Below are positions 16,269 to 22,928 of a stretch of DNA of 64,000 nt, one piece after another. The notes under the pieces were generated by a model. That model had not been told where the DNA came from and did no database searches. It saw only the letters and a program-made list of their open reading frames with translations. Positions within the stretch are counted from its first letter, which is position 1, and each line of letters begins with the position of its first letter. Location of the stretch: positions 8,344,323-8,408,322 of the forward strand of contig NZ_CM001403.1 of the NCBI RefSeq assembly GCF_000166195.2, written 5' to 3'. Source of the DNA: Mucilaginibacter paludis DSM 18603. Lineage in GTDB: Bacteria; Bacteroidota; Bacteroidia; Sphingobacteriales; Sphingobacteriaceae. The position numbers and the translations under genes are program-made.

Positions 16269-17897
16269 TTAATTCCCGGCTACAAGCGCTATGGCATGGC
16301 AAGGGCATTGCTCATAACAGATAGCGCAACCTGTGCATTCATCATAATTGAAAGCATAACGCTTACCCTTCCCCAGTTTGATAACGGCCTGTTGCGGGCA
16401 GGCGCCAAAGCAACCATCGCACTCAAAACAATTTCCGCACGACAGGCATCGCTGGGCTTCAAACCGGGCTTCTTTTTCTGTCAATCCGTTAATTACCTCA
16501 TCAAAACTATCAACCCTGGTGGCCGATGACAGGGCACCCTGTTTGGTTTTTGGCGCGTAGGTATTATACCAGCGGTGCAAGCCCTCAAAACCCACCACGG
16601 GGTGTTTGGCCGCAGGCTGATAAGGTATGCCCATTAAATAACCATTGATATTGCGGGCGGCAGTTTTGCCGTGCCCTAAAGCTATGGTAACGCTACGCTC
16701 ACCCGGCACCATATCGCCACCGGCAAATATGCCTTTGCCACCTGTCATCATATCCGGGCCAACAACTACGCTGCCATCGCGTTTAAAGGCAATGCCGGTA
16801 ACGTTTTTTAAAAAGCCTGTATCGGCATCCTGGCCTAAAGCCAATATCAGATTATCAGCCTCCAGGGTTTCAAACTTGCCGGTTGGCACGGGTTTTCCGT
16901 CAACCAGTTCCATTACTTCAACCACAAAACCATCCTGATCCATCTCTTTAATGGTTCGTAACCAGTTGATTTGCACTCCTTCGTCCAAAGCTTCCTGTGC
17001 TTCAAAATCATGCGCGCGCATATGATCGCGGTCGCGGCGGTAAATGATCATCGCTTCTGATGCGCCGAGCCTTTTAACGGTGCGCGCAGTATCCATGGCG
17101 GTATTACCGCCTCCATATATAGCTACCCGGCGGCCAAGCTTGGGTGCCTCCCCCGCTTCTACTTGTTTTAAAAAGCTTACGGCATCCAGTATCTTCCCGG
17201 CATCTCTGCCGGGAATGTCAATTTTACGGGATAACTGGGTACCTATAGCCACAAATACAGCATCAAAGTTGCCTTCGTTTTTTTCTTTCAATATATCCTC
17301 AACCTTGTGATTGTAGATGATAGAAACGCCCATCTGCCTTATCCGTTCCACTTCCAGCTCCAGCTCGGTTCTGGGTAGCCTGTATGCGGGGATGCCAAAA
17401 TGCATCATCCCCCCAGGTAAGGGCCCCGCTTCATGAATCTCGGCATAATGCCCCATCATCGTCAAATGATAAGCTGCTGCCAGGCCGCTTGGCCCCGCGC
17501 CGACAATTAAAACACGTTTGCCTGTAGCGGCAACAGCGGGTTCAACTTTCCAACCCTGCTTCAAGGCTTCATCACCCAAAAACCGTTCTACGGCATGTAT
17601 ACTTACCGTGCTATCCATTTGCGCCCTGTTACACTTATCCTCGCAGGTATGGTAGCATACCCTGCCGCAAACGGCCGGTAACGGATTGTTTTCCATAATT
17701 ACCCGCCACGCGGCTTCATATTTAGCTTCCTGAGCAAGGGATAACCAGGCCTGTATATTCTCTCCGGTCGGGCAACTTTGGTTGCAGGGCGGTAACATAT
17801 CAATATATACCGGGCGTTGTTTCCTCACCGGGCCAGTCCCCTCGCTATGATCATGGAGATCAGCAGGATTAGTTATGTCATGAAGTTTATTAATCAT
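16269..17897 (-). CDS. GltD-like NAD(P)H/FAD oxidoreductase with C-terminal dicluster ferredoxin
   Basis: This 542-residue flavoprotein resembles the small subunit of glutamate synthase. The N-terminal Fer4_20 domain has PPCNQSCPTGENIQ near residue 36 and CGRVCYHTCEDKCNR near 76. FAD is bound through VGAGPSGLAAAYHL near 132, and NAD(P)H through YGGGNTAMDTARTVKRLGAS near 260. The C-terminal 60 residues hold a ferredoxin with CDGCFGACP and CTGCAICYEQCPCHAIA. No glutamate synthase large subunit is nearby; the next gene is pyruvate:ferredoxin oxidoreductase. I infer that it exchanges electrons between pyruvate oxidation and the NADPH pool. Several Fnr-type palindromes occur upstream. Confidence 0.88.
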   Translation of the reverse strand: MINKLHDITNPADLHDHSEGTGPVRKQRPVYIDMLPPCNQSCPTGENIQAWLSLAQEAKYEAAWRVIMENNPLPAVCGRVCYHTCEDKCNRAQMDSTVSIHAVERFLGDEALKQGWKVEPAVAATGKRVLIVGAGPSGLAAAYHLTMMGHYAEIHEAGPLPGGMMHFGIPAYRLPRTELELEVERIRQMGVSIIYNHKVEDILKEKNEGNFDAVFVAIGTQLSRKIDIPGRDAGKILDAVSFLKQVEAGEAPKLGRRVAIYGGGNTAMDTARTVKRLGASEAMIIYRRDRDHMRAHDFEAQEALDEGVQINWLRTIKEMDQDGFVVEVMELVDGKPVPTGKFETLEADNLILALGQDADTGFLKNVTGIAFKRDGSVVVGPDMMTGGKGIFAGGDMVPGERSVTIALGHGKTAARNINGYLMGIPYQPAAKHPVVGFEGLHRWYNTYAPKTKQGALSSATRVDSFDEVINGLTEKEARFEAQRCLSCGNCFECDGCFGACPQQAVIKLGKGKRYAFNYDECTGCAICYEQCPCHAIALVAGN

Positions 17898-17954
17898 ATG
17901 GTAAAATTATCAGCTCTGGTTGGCTGCGTACATGTGCCTTATCACCACCAAAAC

Positions 17955-18027
17955 TGATTGCGATCATATATTGCGCCCGTTTTTTATCACAATACCCTTA
18001 ACACGAAAATTAGTTGATGCAGATCAC
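17955..18027 (-). promoter_or_regulatory. Two Fnr-box-like palindromes upstream of the GltD-like/nifJ operon
   Basis: CTGAT-TGCG-ATCAT (17954-17967) and TTGAT-GCAG-ATCAC (18014-18027) both match the Fnr consensus TTGAT-N4-ATCAA closely. They lie 58-69 and about 118-129 bases before the start codon. A third, one-mismatch copy (TGATAAGGCACA on the minus strand, 17933-17944) stands 23 bases before a TAATTTTA box at 17902-17909. The exact promoter is unclear, because that box nearly touches the start codon. Confidence 0.45.
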
Positions 18028-18131
18028 TTTTCTTTTGCCCCGGATCATGCTATCATCCGCTGCTTATACTTAAGTCCAAGGCTATATTTCATCTACCTTT
18101 CCACAATTGTTGCACGGCCCTGTTCCTTTGG

Positions 18132-18139
18132 CTAATTTC
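18132..18139 (+). promoter_or_regulatory. Probable -7 element of topB
   Basis: TAATTTCG differs by one base from TAnnTTTG and sits 8 bases before the ATG, with a TTG about 20 bases upstream. It predicts a leader of only a few bases. Confidence 0.4.
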
Positions 18140-18147
18140 GGCCTCTT

Positions 18148-19995
18148 ATGAAAGTGATCATTGCCGAGAAGCCTTCTGTTGCGCGCGAGATAGCCAAAGT
18201 GTTTGGGGCTACCACCAAAAAAGATGGTTATATGGAAGGTAAGGGCTATACCTTTACCTGGGCCTTTGGCCATTTGCTGCAACTTGCACCACCCCAGGAA
18301 TACGGTTTTTACGGCTGGAATGTACAAAACCTGCCTATGCTGCCTGCAAAATTTAAACTATCCATTCGCAAGGTAAAAACCAAGGACGGCATTGTAGAAG
18401 ACCCTTCGGTTAAAAAACAACTGGCTACCATACAAGCCTTGTTTGATGAAGCTACAGAAATTATTGTTGCTACGGATGCCGGGCGCGAGGGCGAGCTGAT
18501 CTTCCGCTATATTTATTATTACTTAAAATGTAAAAAGCCTTTTAAACGACTGTGGATATCATCGCAAACGGATGAAGCGATTAAAGAAGGCTTCAGGAAC
18601 CTGAAGCCGGGCACTGATTATGATACGCTGTTTAACTCTGCACATTGCCGCTCACAGTCCGACTGGCTCGTTGGCATGAATGCCACACAAGCGCTAAGCC
18701 TTTCATCTGGAACCCGCGCGGTGTTATCGCTCGGCAGGGTACAAACCCCTACCCTGGCGATGATTTGCTCCCGATACCTGGAGAACCGAAACTTTGTACC
18801 CGAACTTTTTTACCAGGTGGCCATTCAACCTGATAAAGACGGGCAGGTATTTAAAGCGGTATCCGTAAAAAACTTTAAAACAAAGGAAGAAGCGCAAGCT
18901 ATACTTGATTTAGTTGAAGATGTAGGCTCCGGTTTCCCCCAGGGCGGCCATATCCTGAATGTGGAAGCCAAGCCCCGCAAGGAACCGCCACCGCTACTGC
19001 ACGACCTGAGCAGTTTACAACAGGAGGCCAACAAGCGTAAAGGATTTACCGCCGAGCAAACTTTAAACCTACTGCAAGGCCTGTACGAAAGCAAATTAGT
19101 AACCTACCCGCGTACCGGTAGCCGCTATATTGGGGACGATGTGTTTGCGGGTGTACCTGCACTAATTGACCATTTTAAGGCCCACGCCGACTTTGGTAAG
19201 CAGGCCACACTACTATCAACGGCAAAACTGAACAAACGCAGCGTTAACGCCAAAAAAGTGACTGACCACCACGCTATATTACCAACCGGAGAGCCCGCTC
19301 ATCAACTGATGCCGGATAAACAGGCCATTTACGACCTGGTGGTAGGGCGTATGCTGGAAGCCTTTAGTCAGGACTGTATTAAAGAGGTTACCAAGATCAC
19401 GGTGCAATCGGGCTCGCTTTTTACGGCGAGCGGTACTGTGATCCATACCGCGGGATGGCGCGCGGTTTTCAATGAGACGGATGATGAGAAGAAGGATGAA
19501 GAAAATGCTACACTACCTAAAGTACAGGCAGGCGAAAACTTGCCTGTGATTGATAAAGCCCTGCTTGAAAAACAAACCAAACCCAAGCCGCTATATAATG
19601 AAGCCAGTTTATTGAAGGCCCTTGAAACTGCCGGTAAAGAAATTGATGACGAGGAGTTGCGTTATGCGATGAAAGACAGTGGCCTGGGCACGCCGGCAAC
19701 ACGGGCAGCAATGATTGAAACTTTGCTGAAACGGAACTACATCTCGAGAGAGAAAAAAAACCTGGTACCTACCGAAACCGGCCTGGCCGTTTACCATGTG
19801 GTAAAGCATCAGCAGATAGCACAGGCCGAACTAACCGGCAACTGGGAAAAACGGCTTGAAGAGATTCGCGGCGGCGCATCGGTTGCTGATTTCCAGGAAG
19901 AGATTAAAGCTTATACGCGTACCATAACCAAAGAATTGCTCCAAACAGGAAAAAGCCTGGTGATCAAACCTACGGAAAAGGTGCTGGCCAAATAA
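18148..19995 (+). CDS. topB: DNA topoisomerase III
   Basis: This 615-residue type IA topoisomerase cuts one DNA strand, passes another and reseals, and mainly decatenates replication and recombination intermediates. The TOPRIM domain starts at MKVIIAEKPSVAREIAKVFG and contains VATDAGREGELIFRYI near residue 108. The catalytic tyrosine is in KLVTYPRTGSRYI near residue 320. The C-terminal zinc-ribbon repeats of E. coli topoisomerase I are missing, as expected for TopB. The ATG at 18148 gives the exact family N-terminus. The GH25 gene follows after only 30 bases but has its own promoter-like box. Confidence 0.95.
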   Translation: MKVIIAEKPSVAREIAKVFGATTKKDGYMEGKGYTFTWAFGHLLQLAPPQEYGFYGWNVQNLPMLPAKFKLSIRKVKTKDGIVEDPSVKKQLATIQALFDEATEIIVATDAGREGELIFRYIYYYLKCKKPFKRLWISSQTDEAIKEGFRNLKPGTDYDTLFNSAHCRSQSDWLVGMNATQALSLSSGTRAVLSLGRVQTPTLAMICSRYLENRNFVPELFYQVAIQPDKDGQVFKAVSVKNFKTKEEAQAILDLVEDVGSGFPQGGHILNVEAKPRKEPPPLLHDLSSLQQEANKRKGFTAEQTLNLLQGLYESKLVTYPRTGSRYIGDDVFAGVPALIDHFKAHADFGKQATLLSTAKLNKRSVNAKKVTDHHAILPTGEPAHQLMPDKQAIYDLVVGRMLEAFSQDCIKEVTKITVQSGSLFTASGTVIHTAGWRAVFNETDDEKKDEENATLPKVQAGENLPVIDKALLEKQTKPKPLYNEASLLKALETAGKEIDDEELRYAMKDSGLGTPATRAAMIETLLKRNYISREKKNLVPTETGLAVYHVVKHQQIAQAELTGNWEKRLEEIRGGASVADFQEEIKAYTRTITKELLQTGKSLVIKPTEKVLAK

Positions 19996-20013
19996 TTTGA
20001 TTAACGTTTTTTG

Positions 20014-20021
20014 TATTTTTG
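20014..20021 (+). promoter_or_regulatory. -7 element TATTTTTG immediately before the GH25 gene
   Basis: This octamer matches TAnnTTTG perfectly and ends 4 bases before the GTG at 20026, with TTG at 19997-19999 upstream. The transcript would start at or within a few bases of the start codon. Confidence 0.5.
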
Positions 20022-20025
20022 CAAA

Positions 20026-20928
20026 GTGACAACCCCGCCCCGTAAACCCGCTGCCAAAACACCTCCAGTAAAAAAAACAGTTGCGCCTAAGCGAACAGTA
20101 AAACCCAAGGCACCTGCTAAAAAGCCTGTTAAAAAACATGGTATAACCGAGTTGAAAATTATAGCCGCCGTGGTGGTGCTCATACTGGCCTCTCCTTTTT
20201 ACTATCGCTACATTACCAACGGATTTAGTTCGTTGTGGCATTGGATAAACGATATTGGCGAGGATATTAACTACCGGCATTACAAAAGCTTCAATGTACA
20301 CGTATCAGAAAAATACAGCATTCATGGTATTGACGTATCTTACGCGCAGGGTAAAATAGACTGGCAAAAAGTGAAGCAGATGGAAGAAAACGGATTGCAC
20401 GTTAGCTTCGCTTTTATTAAAGCTACCGAGGGCGAGAATTTTGTTGACTCGTACTTCCAGCGTAACTGGCGCGAGGCTGCCAAAACCGGTATCATTTGCG
20501 GTGCTTACCATTACTTTAGGCCGGGCAAAAGCGGAAAGCTACAGGCAAAACTATTTTTAAAAACCGTTAAACTCGAAAAAAATGATTTGCCCTTGGTAGT
20601 GGATGTAGAACAGCTTGACGGAGTTGCCCCCGAACAAATGCGCGTTACCTTAAATGATTTTTTTGCCACCATACGGCATAAAACCTATATTAAACCTATC
20701 ATTTATTCGGGCCTGAGTTTTTACCAGGATTACCTCAAGGGCTATTATGACGAATATCCACTATGGATAGCCCACTATGATAAACCCGAAACGGATGTTA
20801 ACCGGGCCGCCAACTGGCAATTTTGGCAGCACACCAGCAAAGCAACCGTTAACGGCATTCATCATGTGGTTGACTTTGACACCTTTAAAGGCGATAGCGT
20901 AGCTTTTAGAAAGCTATTGAAGCCATAG
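20026..20928 (+). CDS. Membrane-anchored GH25 lysozyme-like muramidase
   Basis: This 300-residue protein begins at GTG 20026. It has a Lys/Pro/Ala-rich, strongly basic cytoplasmic tail of about 40 residues, then one membrane helix (IIAAVVVLILASPFYY near residue 49) and a GH25 domain from about residue 100. GH25 enzymes cut the glycan chain of peptidoglycan. The family signatures HGIDVSYAQGKIDW, FAFIKATEGENF, GAYHYFRPG and LVVDVEQ carry the catalytic Asp and Glu residues. An upstream TTG at 20011 would add five residues but overlaps the promoter box, so GTG is preferred. The domain should face the periplasm, anchored in the inner membrane, where it could remodel the wall. Confidence 0.85.
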   Translation: MTTPPRKPAAKTPPVKKTVAPKRTVKPKAPAKKPVKKHGITELKIIAAVVVLILASPFYYRYITNGFSSLWHWINDIGEDINYRHYKSFNVHVSEKYSIHGIDVSYAQGKIDWQKVKQMEENGLHVSFAFIKATEGENFVDSYFQRNWREAAKTGIICGAYHYFRPGKSGKLQAKLFLKTVKLEKNDLPLVVDVEQLDGVAPEQMRVTLNDFFATIRHKTYIKPIIYSGLSFYQDYLKGYYDEYPLWIAHYDKPETDVNRAANWQFWQHTSKATVNGIHHVVDFDTFKGDSVAFRKLLKP

Positions 20929-21242
20929 CGCTATGGCAAGATGGCTTATCCAGGAGTTAGTTAATTAATGGGAATTATGGTACGAGTTTGAAATTCATTG
21001 AGCTCAGGCATGATACGATTCAGTTTTACAGCAAGCAAGCATTGCAGCATACTTGAGAGAAGCATGTACTGTTCGGATTCATTCAGGCTATATGTTCTCC
21101 CCCCGCTCCAACTGATACTTAATTACCTTACAGCCTGTTGTATAAAGAGCATCAATTATCTATCTGCTTAATAGCAGCAACATCCCTCTGTGTTTACATC
21201 CCGATCCATTTAAGCTCTAAAAGCAAAAAATAAAATACTTTC
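20929..21242. other. Intergenic spacer without recognised features
   Basis: About 310 bases between the GH25 gene and the palindrome before the riboswitch. I see no coding frame or RNA. One isolated TGA-N6-TCA match at 21011-21022 is far from any start. Confidence 0.5.
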
Positions 21243-21282
21243 ACAAATATATATAAAATCTATAGACTTTATATATATTTGT
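21243..21282. repeat. 40-bp near-perfect palindrome overlapping the riboswitch promoter
   Basis: The two 20-base arms pair at 19 of 20 positions around the centre TCTATAGA; the only mismatch is A21258 against C21267. The right arm contains TATATTTG (21274-21281), a perfect match to the Bacteroidota -7 element. The whole is very AT-rich. It could be an operator for a dimeric repressor, or a cruciform-forming element. Confidence 0.75.
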
Positions 21283-21316
21283 ATGGTCATTCAAATGGAA
21301 TGCTTGTTCTTTATAT

Positions 21317-21429
21317 ACTTATCCAGAAAGACTGAGGGAATGGCCCGATGAAGTCTTAGCAACCTGTACAGCTCTTGCTGCTAAAAGGTGCTAACTCCTA
21401 CCCCATCAATACGCGGGGGAAAGATAAGT
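21317..21429 (+). ncRNA. SAM-I (S-box) riboswitch
   Basis: The sequence follows the S-box consensus. P1 is formed by ACTTATC (21317-21323) with GATAAGT (21423-21429). P2 begins AGACTGAGGGA and contains the conserved GGCCCGATGAAGTCT strand. P3 has GCAACC and the return strand AAGGTGCTAACTCC, and the conserved GAAAGATAAG closes the structure. It binds S-adenosylmethionine and should lower expression of the downstream gene when SAM is plentiful. The stop to the start codon leaves an 87-base expression platform. Confidence 0.93.
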
Positions 21430-21473
21430 TGACAGTATATTTTACTGGTCATCAAGCTGCTGCCGCTTTCCGG

Positions 21474-21501
21474 ATAAGTTAATACATGTAGTTTAACTTA
21501 T
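21474..21501 (+). promoter_or_regulatory. Expression-platform hairpin after the SAM riboswitch
   Basis: ATAAGTTAA (21474-21482) pairs with TTAACTTAT (21493-21501). The first strand repeats the 3' strand of riboswitch helix P1 (GATAAGTT at 21423-21430), so AACTTAT near 21495 can pair with either copy. No poly-U run follows, which points to control of translation start rather than termination. Confidence 0.5.
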
Positions 21502-21516
21502 AAAACATTATCAACA

Positions 21517-22653
21517 ATGAAAATTTACCTGGATAACGCCGCCACCACCCCGCTTGAACCACAAGTTTTTGAAGCCATGACTCCCTTTTTGTTAAATCAT
21601 TTCGGTAATCCCTCTTCACAGCATCATCATGGCAGAGAAGTTAAAAGCGCAATTGAAGAAAGCAGAAAAATTATTGCCCAGCAGATTAACGCATTGCCCG
21701 AAGAAATCATTTTCACCTCAGGAGGAACTGAAGCAGATAATATTGCCATCCTTTCTGCTGTACAATTTGGCGCTGTTAAACATGTCATCACCACAAGTAT
21801 GGAACATCATGCCGTTTTAAACACGTTAGAGGCTTTAAGAGTTAAAGGTGATATTCAAATCAGTTTTGTTAAAAACGATGAGAAGGGAAACCTGGATTAT
21901 GCCGGTTTAGAGTTGCTCCTCAGAACCAAATCGCGCAGCCTGGTTTCTATTATGCATGCCAATAACGAAATAGGCAATATCAATGACATTGAAAGGATAG
22001 CCTTGCTTTGTGAAAAATATGATGCCTTGTTTCATACCGATACCGTTCAGACTATGGGCCACTACCGCTTTAATTTGAAACAGTGCAAAATTCATTTCCT
22101 AACCGCTTCTGCCCATAAATTCCACGGACCCAAAGGTATTGGTTTTTTATATTTCAGGAAAGGACTCAAATTAACACAACTGATTAAGGGCGGAGGACAG
22201 GAAAACAGTTTAAGGGCCGGAACGGAGAATATCGCAGGTATTGTTGGGCTGGCTTCGGCTTTAAAAATTGCTAACCTGCACCTCAAACGCGACCACGATT
22301 ATATCTTATCCATCAAACGATATTTAAAAAAGCGGTTAGTTGATGTTATTCCGGATATAAAGTTTAATGGAAACTCATCCGACGACGACCAAAGTTTGTA
22401 TACCGTACTGAGCGTAAACTTTCCGTACTGTTGTGCGTATCCTGACCTGCTGCGCCATTTAGACCAATCGGGCATATCTGTATCGGGCGGCAGCGCCTGT
22501 TCCAAAGGTGCTGCATCACATGTGTTGGAAGCTGTTGGTATCCCTGTACAATACGATACTGTCCGTTTCTCTTTCAGTAAATTGAATACACTACAGGAAA
22601 TTGATTACGTTATCCAGGTATTATCAAGTATATACCAAACTGTGGCGGCTTAG
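21517..22653 (+). CDS. Cysteine desulfurase (NifS/IscS-like, class V aminotransferase)
   Basis: This 378-residue PLP enzyme takes sulfur from cysteine to form a persulfide, giving alanine. It begins MKIYLDNAATTPLEP, as in IscS. The PLP lysine is K201 in SAHKFHGPKG, and the sulfur-carrying cysteine is C328 in GSACSKGAASH, on the long loop typical of group I enzymes. No iscU, sufB or thiI gene is adjacent, so its sulfur acceptor is unknown. It is the only gene behind the SAM-I riboswitch, so it is probably tied to methionine or SAM supply rather than to iron-sulfur assembly alone. A role in turning cysteine sulfur toward methionine synthesis is inference. Confidence 0.9.
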   Translation: MKIYLDNAATTPLEPQVFEAMTPFLLNHFGNPSSQHHHGREVKSAIEESRKIIAQQINALPEEIIFTSGGTEADNIAILSAVQFGAVKHVITTSMEHHAVLNTLEALRVKGDIQISFVKNDEKGNLDYAGLELLLRTKSRSLVSIMHANNEIGNINDIERIALLCEKYDALFHTDTVQTMGHYRFNLKQCKIHFLTASAHKFHGPKGIGFLYFRKGLKLTQLIKGGGQENSLRAGTENIAGIVGLASALKIANLHLKRDHDYILSIKRYLKKRLVDVIPDIKFNGNSSDDDQSLYTVLSVNFPYCCAYPDLLRHLDQSGISVSGGSACSKGAASHVLEAVGIPVQYDTVRFSFSKLNTLQEIDYVIQVLSSIYQTVAA

Positions 22654-22716
22654 GTAACATAACGGATACTATTGGGTCGCAAACCAACAGCAAGAACATC
22701 ACATAATTAAAAGAAA

Positions 22717-22768
22717 CGAAGCAATCGCACTAAGGCTTACCTGCGCCAGATAGTCGGCGGTTGCTTCG
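22717..22768. repeat. Inverted repeat in the convergent spacer
   Basis: CGAAGCAATCGC (22717-22728) and GCGGTTGCTTCG (22757-22768) are inverted copies with one G-T wobble, separated by 28 bases. It lies between two converging genes and may act as a bidirectional terminator or be a dispersed repeat. Confidence 0.45.
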
Positions 22769-22928
22769 CTTGTCCTATCACAATTTCTCACACAAAAAAA
22801 GGATGTCGTTGTCAGCTGGCCGAGGCTCACCGTAGTAGCCTTTGTTACGCTAACCATCAGACGACGACGCTTCTTAAGATTCAGAAATAAAGTTCCACAC
22901 TCACTATCAATAATTTAGAGGAAAATCA

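Noticed and set aside
21011..21022. TGATACGATTCA between the GH25 gene and the riboswitch
   Set aside because: It matches TGA-N6-TCA but lies about 500 bases from the next start, with no paired box, so chance is enough.
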